From Astrothelium macrocarpum (taxonomy: Eukaryota; Ascomycota; Dothideomycetes; Trypetheliales; Trypetheliaceae): 64,000 nucleotides of DNA. Positions within the stretch are counted from its first letter, which is position 1. Each line of letters opens with the position of its first letter. A program made the translations under genes and the position numbers. The notes under the pieces are model-generated. The model was not told the origin of the DNA, made no database searches, and worked only from the letters and a program-made list of their open reading frames with translations. The stretch covers positions 1 through 64,000 of the forward strand of contig JAGEMR010000092.1 in the NCBI GenBank assembly GCA_021030915.1, given 5' to 3'. Shown here in pieces: positions 1 through 10,174 of the stretch.

Positions 1-429
1 TAAATAATTTTGAATAAATTGAATATTCAATTAAAAATTTCATCAGAATTATTTTTTCAAAAAATATTTTAAAAATTCAAAATATTAAAAAATATTAAAA
101 AATTTGAATTTTAATTTATATTAATTTTTAAAAAATTTATCGATTTTTAAAAAAATTCGTCAATTAAATCTATTAAAATATTAGAAATTTTTATTAAAAA
201 TACGTAAATGATAATATATCAATTTGAAATTATAAAAATATAAATCGAAGAATTTGAAATAATAAATATAATTCATATAAAATATAAAACACATAAAAGA
301 AAATATTTATAAATAAATGGAATTTTAAATAAAAAGAAAATTCAAAAATTAGATATCATAAAAATTGATAATACGAAATTTAGATATTTGAATGTTGATG
401 AAAATGATGGAATAGAAAATAATATTATT

Positions 430-492
430 CGTCAAAGATGTTATAAAAATTGCGGAAAAACTGGACACAATATCAAAATATATAAAAATGAT
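430..492 (+). pseudogene. Transposase C-terminal zinc-knuckle remnant, RIP-mutated
   Basis: Read in frame from 430, this translates around the core NCGKTGHN, the centre of the CCHC zinc knuckle found at the C-terminus of many fungal pogo-like DDE transposases (C-x2-C-x4-H-x4-C). The first Cys (codon 442-444) and last Cys (481-483) have both become TAT (Tyr), as expected from TGT to TAT under RIP. The middle Cys (451) and His (466) are intact. Residues after the His also fit a mutated family pattern. It is the tail of a dead element whose upstream part would lie toward or beyond the window start. Confidence 0.7.
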
Positions 493-589
493 AAAAAAAA
501 AAATTCTGAATCAGATACAAATAATGTAGATAAAATTTTTGATAATGGTATTGAATAATTGATGATTTTTTGATTGAGGTGGTAACTTT

Positions 590-1350
590 TTTGGTATTCG
601 TGTTCCACTCGCTTGTATGTTCCGCTCGCTTGTGGAATACGTTACTACAAAAATTCCAACATCAAAAAATTATAAAAGATGAGAATAATGAGGAGGCATT
701 ATCATCAGATCAATTTTGCTCTTCATATAATGAATAATAAAATCAGCCGTCATATGACTGCCATATCCATCAGTAATAAATAATCATCGGCGATTTACAG
801 CCTTTTTATAAATAAATGGATCAAACATTTTTATTAATCATTGAAATCCAATATCGTTTGATATCCATCCATTCTGACTGATTATTAGAAACCAGTTATA
901 AGATATTTATTCTGAAATCCAATATGAATTGATATATTCGTTTTTGAATATCAAAAAAAGAATCAGCGATTCGTCAATAATATTAATATATTCAATATCA
1001 ATTATTCATTTTTATTTATTCAGAATAATCTTCTTTTTTTTAATATTATTAAAATGAATTAATATTTTGATTATCTATTCTTCGTCAATATCAAATTCTG
1101 ATTCATTCATATTATATATATCTGAATTATAATATTTATATTCTTCAATTTGTGCAGCGATTATATCAAATCAATATCTTATTCTTTCATAAATTGCGCC
1201 TTTATATCGTGAGTATTCTAATTAACGGACAAATATTGAGACTATTTCTGGATATCATTTTTTGAATTAATAAATCCATTTGTTATTAATAGAAGGATAT
1301 TCTATGGCTACAATTATCCGATAAAACGCGTATAATATACATACGACGTA
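590..1350 (-). pseudogene. pogo/Fot1-like DDE transposase fragment, RIP-mutated
   Basis: On the minus strand 777-718 reads ITDGYGSHMTADFIIHYMKS, the second catalytic block of DDE_1 transposases (usually DGHxSH..). Further downstream on that strand a PPHYSHLL stretch and DVGIF follow, matching the normal PPHxSHLLQPLDVGVF run with one stop. Upstream, around 1282-1261, NGFINSKN matches the conserved NGWT/S-N block. Stops and substitutions are scattered throughout. Homology is lost near 650, where a GC-richer sequence cuts in. It lies tail-to-tail with the plus-strand zinc-knuckle remnant. Confidence 0.65.
597..655. repeat. GC-richer short repeat island inside the AT block
   Basis: A motif close to TTCCRCTCGCTTGT occurs twice in tandem, and the outer TTCCAC and GTGGAA form a small inverted repeat. 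The island escapes the AT skew on both sides and interrupts the minus-strand transposase remnant. It may be the end of a different element. I do not recognise the family. Confidence 0.45.
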
Positions 1351-1691
1351 TATCTGATAAATAAAATCTTTCAATATTAAAATAATAATAGAAATTTTAA
1401 TTATTATATATTATTTAATTTATCGTATAAGAATTGATTCTTCCGTGTTGGTCAAATTTTATTACATTTCGTGATTTATAATTTGTATATTATTTTTATA
1501 ATATCTATATTCTAATATATCATACGATATTTTGAATCGACGAATAATAATTCGAATAAATAAAATTTTTTGATTTTTGAATACAAATAAAATCTTTTAA
1601 ATTTGAATTTTATGATCTGAGAATTATTGAACTGATTTTTTTGGTATTGTTTAAAAAACGCGTGTTATAAGTGAAAAATATGCGACGCGCC

Positions 1692-1724
1692 GTCGCAAAG
1701 CTAGGGTTGTCGCAAAGCTAGGGT
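1692..1724. repeat. 16-bp direct repeat, two copies
   Basis: The 16-mer gtcgcaaagctagggt occurs at 1692-1707 and again at 1709-1724, one base apart, immediately after a GC-rich gcgacgcgcc. It is another non-AT island in the RIP block and could mark the terminus of an otherwise unreadable element. Confidence 0.55.
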
Positions 1725-3145
1725 CAAGACTCTATTAAATAATTAAAAATTATGTATAATCTGATCATAAAATAATCTTTATAATTAGATTATTTTAATA
1801 TTTTTCTGATATATTATTAAAATATGAACTCAATTATTAATTATTTTTATATAATTCGGTTTATTTATTAATTTATTCGTATAATATATTTTTATATTCT
1901 TTCATGAATTATTTATAAATTTTCTGATATCGGAAATAAATTATTCTTTTTATTATCATTTTATTGGTCGAACTGCCATTCATTTTTCTCATCAGACGTT
2001 TTCTGAATGGTCCCTTTAATTAAAATTTTTTTATTCGAATAATCTATTAAAATTATATTGATTTTTTTTTCTATGATTATGATTTTTTATCATATTATAT
2101 TGGATTTGGATCGGCAATTTTTCGTAAAATATTCTTCTTTTCCGTAAAAATAATATTTTTTATTTTTAAATTCCTTTTTTGAATAAATATTATTCTTTTT
2201 TTTTCCTTTTTTAATAAAATTAAAATTCATCAGATCATCATAATTATTATTTTAAATTCGTGAATTTTCTTATCTAATGATTAATTTTTGATCTTCCTTT
2301 TTTTTTAGAATTTTTATATATAATTTATCGTCTAATTCAATCGTTATTTTTATTAATTACGGTAGAATATTTATGATATTTATATAACATATTAATTCAT
2401 TTTTGACGTTATTCTTAAATTCTTTATAAAATATAAAACGGAATATTTTATTATTTCATTCAATTTATTGAATATATTTTTAGAATCTGATTATATAATC
2501 TATCATTGAAATCTTTTATTTAATATTTAGAATCATTTATTTAATTATTATTTATTAATTGAATATTCCGAATATTTTAATAATTTCTTTTTTAAATATA
2601 CCAAAATTTTGGAATATATTATTGATTATCTGATTTCTAATTCTTATTATATAATTAATAAAACGTGATCAGATTTAATGAAATATTTTTTCTTTTATAA
2701 ATATAATTATAAAAAAAAATTGATTAATCATCACAATATTTTCGAATATAAAATATAATTGAATAATATTGAATTAATCTTTTATTTTAAAACGATTTTT
2801 ATAAAAATCATTAGATTTTCTGATTTTTCTATCAAATCGTGATATGAATCGATTTTTTTTAATCTGAAATAAATTATCGCCGTTTTATGATTATTCTTAT
2901 TAATTCATTTTAAAAATATTCAATATATTATGATTCTGGATATTTTTGAGATTAAATTTATTCGGAATTAAAATGATTTCTGAAATAAATCGATAAAAAA
3001 TTGAATTAATAAAAAATAATATAATTTGATAATTCAAAATTCTATTAAAAACGTTATTAAAAATTAATTTAAAGAATAATTTTGAATATAATAAAATTAT
3101 AATAATCGTGTTATATTTTTATATATTTATACTGAAATGAGTTTA

Positions 3146-3281
3146 TGAATCTTTCGTTTAAGAATTCACGTTAAATCTATGAGCCTTTTATTCAAGGGCT
3201 CACGCTGAGCCTGTGAGCCTTTTGCTCAAGGGCTCACGCTGAATCTGTGAGCCTTTTGTTCAAGGGCTCACGCTGAGTTTG
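3146..3281. repeat. 34-bp minisatellite, four copies with internal hairpin arms
   Basis: Four head-to-tail 34-bp units lie at 3146-3179 (degenerate), 3180-3213, 3214-3247 and 3248-3281, with a partial fifth start after that. Counting the base before each unit, the last three carry GTGAGCC-type and GGCTCAC arms about 11 bases apart, so each could fold into a hairpin. These three units are GC-rich and almost identical, while the first is AT-shifted. There are no unique spacers between units, so this is not a CRISPR array. Confidence 0.9.
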
Positions 3282-3321
3282 TGAGTACAACGCCTTCCTA
3301 GCGTTCTTAACAAATATATAT

Positions 3322-4440
3322 AATATGGACGAAAAAAATTTTATTATTGGCCAATTTATAAAATAATATCGTATTTTTATTAAATCAATATATAAAATTG
3401 GTTTCTTTTATGGATCAAAAATAGATAATTCGCGTAAATGGATTATTATTTTAATAATAATTTATATAAATAGAATAAATTTACCTTTTTCGTTTATTTA
3501 TAATTCAAAAATAAATTCATTTTAGAATTTCTGATTTCAAAATTTCGATTCAATTATTCATAATTATAATTTTATATTATTATCATTAGATTGAATAAAT
3601 GATATAATTGGATTTATTTGATTAAAAAAAATATTTGATAAATATATCAAAATTAAATTGAAAGATATAAAATATTATCATTTTTTAATAATAAATAATC
3701 ACGAAAATCATATAATAATGAAATTCTTTAATTATTATTATCATAATCAAATTCTGATAACAATTTATTCTTTTTATTTAATTCATTATTTTCAGTTATT
3801 AGATATAAATTTATTCAATCTATTAATCATATATTATTCCAATTATTTAAATGAATGAATATATCAAATATAAAATATCAGTCATTTTATTAAAAGTATT
3901 TTTTTTGGATTATTTTAATAAATATATCAATAAATATTTATCATTAAAAATATTATTAATAAATGATTTCAAATCAGATTTTATTCATTTAATTCAATTA
4001 TAATATTTAATCAAATATCAATTCAATAATTAGAATATCATCATAAAAATTCAATAAATTTAGAATCTTTTATAAAAATTATAAATATTTATTAACGTCA
4101 TTTAAAATTAAATTTGGAATTATATATAAATTTTCAATTCATAAAAAAATTAGATTAATTTATAATCAAATATATAAAAATGGAAATTAAAAATAATATC
4201 ATTAAATATAAAAATAAAAATCTCAAAAAAATAATGAAATATGAATAAAAATATATAAAATATTATAAAATTATAAAGATATCTATTAAATATGATGAAA
4301 CGATATTCTGAAATTCCATCAAAATATAATTCCATCATGAATAATTGGAATAAAAAAATAGAAAAAGAAATATAAAAAACAATAATAGGAAACTGAAAAA
4401 AAAGAAAAATAAATTATTAAATAAATTGAATTTAAAATGA
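3322..4440 (+). pseudogene. pogo/Fot1-like transposase, copy 1 (RIP-mutated)
   Basis: Frame from 3322 reads NMDEKNFIIGQ, the first catalytic block of DDE_1 transposases (NMDEKGF..G). An in-frame TAA follows at 3364. An open stretch at 3658-3858 holds the second block: IINNHENHI replaces the expected IIDGHESHI, and FQLLDINLF replaces LQPLDVNLF. The second catalytic Asp has become Asn. The sequence aligns collinearly with copy 2 (about 5480-6620), differing mainly by C/T and G/A changes. The end at about 4440 is approximate. Upstream the alignment is cut by the 34-bp minisatellite, so this copy is truncated or interrupted. Confidence 0.75.
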
Positions 4441-4892
4441 AAATTGAGTGTCGATACGTTTGTGAGAAAATTCAGTAGAAGCGTCAATAATAATGTAAAA
4501 TTGAGAAATAGTAAAAACAGAAGATTCAGAAACAGAAGATTATTTCAAAACAGTTACGAAATGAGATGAAATAAAATAAAATATCAAAACGCAATATTAT
4601 TACATTAATTGAAAAATTTCAAAATATGATATTGGATATTGATGAATCTTTGAATGAACTGAATATGGCTTCTCATTCTGTTCATTCTCAATATCAATAT
4701 AAACATTCATAACATTTCAATAATTAAATTTAACGATAATTCTTATTCGTATAAATTTCAGTTACATTTTAAAATTAATCCCATTTTAATTATTATTATG
4801 GTTGTTGAATTAAATGAGTTCGAATTTATGGTGTTGAGAATTTGGTGGATGTGCACGGAGCGTGCCTGTGCACGGAGCCGGGACTACTCCTA

Positions 4893-7050
4893 GGAGTCAA
4901 CGCCACGGCCCACATTTCTGCACACCCGAATTTTGATCAACCCCACGAATTCAAATACGAATTATACCATCAATATGAGCCCAATTAATGCAGCGATTGC
5001 TGAAATAAATGCGTAAGAATGTTCTAATTATATTCAGATAATTAAAAAATATGGAATTAATTGTTCAACGTTATCACGTTATTATAAAGATCTCACCAAA
5101 TCCCATATAATTGTTATTTATAAAATAATTGCTAAATTTTTATTATATCAGAAATTTATTTTAATTTAATAGATTAATATATTTATAAATTGTGATATTC
5201 TGTTTATTATTCAAATGATTCGGAATTTCGCTATTAATATTGATAAAAAAGAAATTGAAAAAAAAAGGATAAATCGTTTTATTCAGTGTTATCAATTATT
5301 ATTAAAATCAGTATTTTTTATTATATTTAATTTCGTACGAAAAAAGACGGATAATTATATTCAATTTCAGTTATATTTTGATATAATATGAATTATTAAA
5401 ATATATTATTTCATTATTAATAATTCGAAAAATAAAAATCAAAATTATTCAATATCGTATTTCATTCTATAATATATATAATATGAATAAAAAAGATTTT
5501 ATTATAAACCAAATTGCGAAATACCATTATATATTTAATAAAATAATTTATGAATAAAATCATTTTTGAGAATCAGATATAAATGATTCTCGTTTATGGA
5601 TTATTATTTTCATCACGATCGTTATAAACAGAGAGACCTTATTTTTTTTATTCATTTATAATATTTAATTCAATATCATATAGAATTTATAATTTTAATA
5701 TATGAATTCTGCTATTCATAAATATAATTTTATATCATTTTTATCAGATTAGATAAATGATGAAATTGGATTAATCTGATTTAAAAAAATATTCAATAAA
5801 AATATCAAAAATAAAACTGATAATGATTTTAAATGAAAATTATTTATAATAAATGATCATGATTTTTATTTTATTATAGAATTTTTCAATTATTATTATG
5901 AATAATGAATTCTGATTATTATTTATTTTTTTTATTTCATTCATCGATTTCAGTCATTGGACGTGAATTTATTCAGATTATTAATTGAATATTATAATAT
6001 TAAATTAAATAATTAAATCTAACATATATAAGACCTATTTTTATTTATTAAAACTGATTTTTTTCTATTATTTTAGAAGATATATAAAAAGATATTTATA
6101 TTTTAAAATATTAAAAATGAATAATTTAAAATTGGATTCCAATCATTTAATTTATTAATAATATTTGATCAAATTAATAATTAATAATTTTGAAAGAATT
6201 CGAATTAGATTTTTAATTCAGATTTTTCAATTATTATTTTAATAAATAAATAGAAACGATTTTATAAATATATTAATAATTAATTAAATTCATTATTATA
6301 AAAAAGAATTGACAAATTTAAAATATTTTTTTTTTAATAAAATATCGAAAATCATTTTTTAAAAATAGAAATTTATAATTTAAAAAAAATAATTAAAATT
6401 CAAAAATAACGAATAAATCAATAAAAATAATTGAAAATATCTTCTAAATATGATGGAATAATATTTTATAATTCCAATAAAATAATATTTATTCGTGAGA
6501 TATAATAATAGAAGGAGAAGGTAGAATAATTTGAAAAAGAATAAAAGAATATTTAAAAGATATAATAATAAATTAAAAAGTAAATTGAAATTGAACAAAA
6601 AATAGAACGAAAACGCGCCCATAAAGAAATTTAATAATAATAGAAGAAGAAATAAATTATTTAATAACGGCAGAAATAAAAAATAATTGAATAATGAATA
6701 ACGAATAAATAATTAAAATTCGAATCATAATAAAATAAACGGAATCAGCAAATTCAATAGAAAATATCAAATAAAATTCAGAATATTGTATATGTGAATG
6801 AGGAAATATTAAATAAAATGGAAGCGGTTTTTTATTTAAATCGTTCAGAATGACATTTATAAATTCCACTACGTTATAGAGATCAAAATTAGTGACTCAA
6901 ATGAAACGTATAAATTAGAATTATTAATTAATCTTGATTTCATCTCATCATCTATTCTTGTTATTGAGATAATTACATTCAAAGGCTTGGTGGTGAGAAT
7001 TAATTCGGGTGTGCAGAAATGTGGGCCGTGCAGAAGATGGCGTTGACTCC
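4893..7050 (+). mobile_element. TA-flanked pogo/Fot1-like transposon with terminal inverted repeats
   Basis: The left end starts GGAGTCAACGC (4893-4903) followed by 29 bp to 4932. The right end carries the exact inverse: 29 bp at 7002-7030, a 9-bp insertion at 7031-7039, then GCGTTGACTCC at 7040-7050. TA lies on both sides (4891-4892 and 7051-7052), the target duplication expected of Tc1/mariner/pogo elements. The 2158-bp length fits an autonomous pogo-type element. The inverted repeats keep normal GC content, whereas the interior is heavily RIP-mutated. It encodes the dead transposase at 4975. Confidence 0.85.
4975..6620 (+). pseudogene. pogo/Fot1-like transposase, copy 2 (RIP-mutated)
   Basis: An ATG at 4975, 43 bp inside the left inverted repeat, opens a readable N-terminus: MSPINAAIAEINA, a TAA stop at 5014, then YGINCSTLSRYYKDLTKS. 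This matches the Psq-type helix-turn-helix of pogo transposases. The first catalytic block appears at about 5480 as NMNKKDFIINQ, where Asp, Glu and Gly of NMDEKGF..G are all changed by G-to-A. The second block (about 5845) reads IINDHDF, and FQSLDVNLF follows near 5957. Many stops make it non-functional. The 3' limit is approximate. Confidence 0.8.
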
Positions 7051-7052
7051 TA

Positions 7053-7568
7053 GTCACATGACTTTACAAACATTTTTCTTCCCAGCATTTAGTCATCGCC
7101 GACCATTGTCGCAACAAGGTGTCATATCAGACCATCAGAGCATAAAATAAGAAATGTCGCTTCTGATATAACTCCGCACAAGCCGAAATTGTTGGGAGTG
7201 CCCTTAAGCAGATTTGCTTCAGAATTGACATGTTCTATTTCACGGGCCGGTGGTATCTAAGTCAATTGTTTTCAATCGTTTTAACAGTACTGACCGTAAT
7301 GTTCAAGAACATAGCTTTTCAGTGGTCGATGAACCATGTAATGATCAACGGTCGTGGCTTTGAAAGCGGGACTTAGCCTAAAAATAACAATGGGACGCGC
7401 GGTGCTGCGGTAGCACTTCCCCCTGATTAGTCATCCGAGTCCTCATCAAATATGCCTTCAAGGTACATTGGTCCACTAATGTAAATCTACGCTGTATCCT
7501 CTTTCTTTACAATAAACACAGAAACCTCGCTCGATCTAGGTGGCAAGGATTCGTGATTGCATTCATGA
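7053..7568. other. Intergenic: isochore edge and HET gene promoter
   Basis: Base composition switches to a normal mix immediately after the transposon's flanking TA. The stretch contains the 5' region of the HET-domain gene. I see no further gene or repeat. Confidence 0.6.
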
Positions 7569-9407
7569 ATGACGCATTTGAACGACTACCTATACAGGTA
7601 TACAGCATTTCAAGATCGTGAGAGCATCCGACTCTTTCGGCTCAAACCAAGAAGGTCTCAATTAACGCGCCCGGACCTATCAATCTTCTCGAACATAGTC
7701 GTACTTGGAGAACTGGAGCATGTTTCTCAGGGGGCTTCTATTCCGTATACAGCTGTTTCGTACGCATGGGACAATGATGTGGGCCAAAGACCCATTGCTA
7801 TCGGGTTGGCGATTCTATACGTTGGTGAAAACCTAGAAAAAGCTCTTCTTCAAATCCAAGGTGACGAGGAAGATGTTTTGCTATGGGCTGATCAGGTTTG
7901 TATCGACCAAGACAATGCGGAAGAAAAGGCCGAACAGGTCCAAAAGATGAATGCTATTTTTTCCAGAGCCAGCAACGTCATTGCTTGGCTTGGGCTAGAA
8001 GCAGACGAAAGTGACTGGATCATATCATTGATTGGGACAATCGGTAGCGGCAAGCGTCTGTATGCAGAGGAAGGGCTGGGACATCTGGATCTTACTGCGT
8101 TTTGTAATTTCATCAAGCACGCTTTTGCCAATGTACTTGCCTGCCTTTCAAATAAGGAGAGCTTTAACGCTGTCTCTCATGCTTTTGATCGCTTCTGTCG
8201 GCGCAAATACTGGCGCAGACTATGGATTATGCAGGAGTGTGCGGTTGCACGGGAGCTCAACCTCGTGTGTGGGAAGTCGTCTATTTCGAGTGAGCAGCTT
8301 TCGTACGCTCTCGGAACCATCGAGGAACTCGGGAGTTACCTGACAAATTTCGATGAATCCGAAAAGGACATCGATCAGCTTAGAGATGCTCACGCCATAA
8401 ACAAGACTTTCGCCTCATCTGGATCTACTTTTGTAGCAAGTGTCATTTTTCGTCGAGACAAATATCAACGGGGAACTGAGGGACAGAGCTCATTCTTCCA
8501 CGTCCTCATATCATCCTCTGTTCTTGAGGTTGACTACAACCATCCAGAATGTTCCGAGCCGAGGGACAGAATATTTGCCATCTTGGGTCTCGCCGACGAT
8601 GCGGAAGAGTTTGACGAGTTTCCTGATTATACAAGTAGCTGCAGGGATATTTACACCAAAGCTACGAGAAAATTTCTTGATCAAGGCCATATCGATATTC
8701 TGTCATATTGCCAATTCCCCGTAGGGAGAGACGACTCTTTCCCGTCATGGGTTCCCGATTGGCGCCTACCGACTTTCAACCCAAATACATACAGCCCATG
8801 GTCACCAATATTCTCGGCATCATTGAGTACATTCTCGGATCAAGTCGTGTCTCACAGAAACTCTTTTTCCATTACTTTGAGAGGGATGTCTGTCGACACT
8901 GTGAAGGAGATTGGACACGTGTGGGATCCTGATTGGCTGGAAGCACTTGATTCCGAAGAAACGCTTAGATATCTGTCTGAAATCATGAACTTTGTTGCTC
9001 AGTCACCTCAGATCAAGCCTGAAGACGGGGAATTGGAGACATCGCGGATCGCGATAGCCGATTTCAGTATTAGAAGTGACAACGAAATGATGCAAGAAGC
9101 CAGAAAGGGCTACCAGCAACTGATTAATGGTATGAAAAAGTCGGCCAGCGCTAATCGTGAGGTATTTAACAAAAATGACGAACCTTGGTATGATCACCTA
9201 GTGCACTTGCTTCATTCAAGACGTCCCTTCATCTCGACGTCTGGCTTCGTTGGTCTCGCGCCGTCGTGTGTCGAACTGGGCGATACTATATGCATCTTTT
9301 TAGGCGGAAATGTTCCTTATGCACTAAGAAGCCTCGGCGAGCAATACATGCTGATTGGCGAGGCTTATGTGCATGGTATTATGTATGGGGGAATGGATGG
9401 CGGATAA
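7569..9407 (+). CDS. HET-domain (heterokaryon incompatibility) protein
   Basis: A single open frame of 612 residues starting at ATG 7569. The HET domain (PF06985) runs from about residue 60 to 225. It shows VSYAWDND near 63-70, LLWADQVCIDQ near 104-114, the following IFSRASNVIAWLG, and later WRRLWIMQE. The C-terminus (SCVELGDTICIFLGG..., then LIGEAYVHGIMYG) is the usual ending of this family. HET proteins trigger or modulate cell death after fusion of incompatible hyphae, but most family members, including this one, have no assigned specificity. There is no visible NACHT, ankyrin or WD40 extension. The gene is the first one beside the RIP block, a position where rapidly evolving recognition genes often sit. 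Confidence 0.9.
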   Translation: MTHLNDYLYRYTAFQDRESIRLFRLKPRRSQLTRPDLSIFSNIVVLGELEHVSQGASIPYTAVSYAWDNDVGQRPIAIGLAILYVGENLEKALLQIQGDEEDVLLWADQVCIDQDNAEEKAEQVQKMNAIFSRASNVIAWLGLEADESDWIISLIGTIGSGKRLYAEEGLGHLDLTAFCNFIKHAFANVLACLSNKESFNAVSHAFDRFCRRKYWRRLWIMQECAVARELNLVCGKSSISSEQLSYALGTIEELGSYLTNFDESEKDIDQLRDAHAINKTFASSGSTFVASVIFRRDKYQRGTEGQSSFFHVLISSSVLEVDYNHPECSEPRDRIFAILGLADDAEEFDEFPDYTSSCRDIYTKATRKFLDQGHIDILSYCQFPVGRDDSFPSWVPDWRLPTFNPNTYSPWSPIFSASLSTFSDQVVSHRNSFSITLRGMSVDTVKEIGHVWDPDWLEALDSEETLRYLSEIMNFVAQSPQIKPEDGELETSRIAIADFSIRSDNEMMQEARKGYQQLINGMKKSASANREVFNKNDEPWYDHLVHLLHSRRPFISTSGFVGLAPSCVELGDTICIFLGGNVPYALRSLGEQYMLIGEAYVHGIMYGGMDGG

Positions 9408-10174
9408 CCCAGTGGTCGGGAGTTTCACCCTTCGCTGAATATTAAGTGGAAGCGAGTGTCTTAAAACAGGATCAATCTTGATAGCTGTCTGGAGGGTTTG
9501 TTGTAAGTTAATGTGTGCTTGTTGCCTGAGGGCTGCTGTAGGGCTGCCGTGACAAACGCCACATTGCAAACGAAAACGATAGCCTCTTGGAACTAGAAAG
9601 TAAACTGGGTTAAAGGTACTTTGAGTTCTGCATATCAAATCTCTGGAAATGTCTGCACTGGACCGGGTCTGAGAATGGTAATTTTCAGTGGAGGTGATAT
9701 TATGCAGGGTTCACTATTGTTGCACAAATACGGCGATATTTGTATTCGTTTATGTCCGGCTGTAAAACCACGTCCATATTCGAAACACATTTTATGCGAG
9801 AGGCTAGACTACTAAATCTTAGCACCCATCTACGGATTTGGGAGCGCTTGTGTACCTAAGCTCCGGTACGCTTCTATAATTAGAATGTAAGAAGGAGCTT
9901 TATTTCTCCGAATCTATGAACTCATCAGCCAGCCTCTTTGCATTGTAGTCGTAAGCACGTACCTAGCTATCATACTAGTTACATAACAAGCCAGTCACTG
10001 AATTGGAGTTCATTTTTTGGTACACTAAGCTTCTCATATTTTGTGTTGCACTTTGCTCGTCGCTAGACTCTTACACGAGTAATTCATCAAATCTATTTCG
10101 CTTCTAGTCCTACGTTCTAGCACATATTAAACACACCTTTTCATTGGAAGATTGAGACCCCAAGAGTTCCAATT
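9408..10174. other. Intergenic, no gene seen
   Basis: This holds the 3' flank of the HET gene and the promoter of the NmrA-like gene. Only short frames without family resemblance are present. Confidence 0.5.

Larger units (their letters stand above)
1..7052. repeat. AT-rich RIP-degraded transposon block
   Basis: The whole stretch is overwhelmingly A+T, has no sustained open frames, and stops abruptly at the end of a transposon (7050). Fragments that can still be read are pogo/Fot1-type transposases whose differences from the family pattern are mostly G-to-A and C-to-T (Asp to Asn, Gly to Asn or Asp, Cys to Tyr, Thr to Ile). That is the pattern of repeat-induced point mutation. The only GC-richer islands are element ends or short repeats near 590-655, 1680-1725, 3180-3300, 4845-4935 and 7002-7050. 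Such blocks are normally heterochromatic; that is inference here. Within it, 1-429 and 1730-3145 hold nothing I can assign. Confidence 0.93.

Noticed and set aside
3146..3281. Direct repeats resembling a CRISPR array
   Set aside because: Units are contiguous with no unique spacers, and the genome is fungal; it is a minisatellite.
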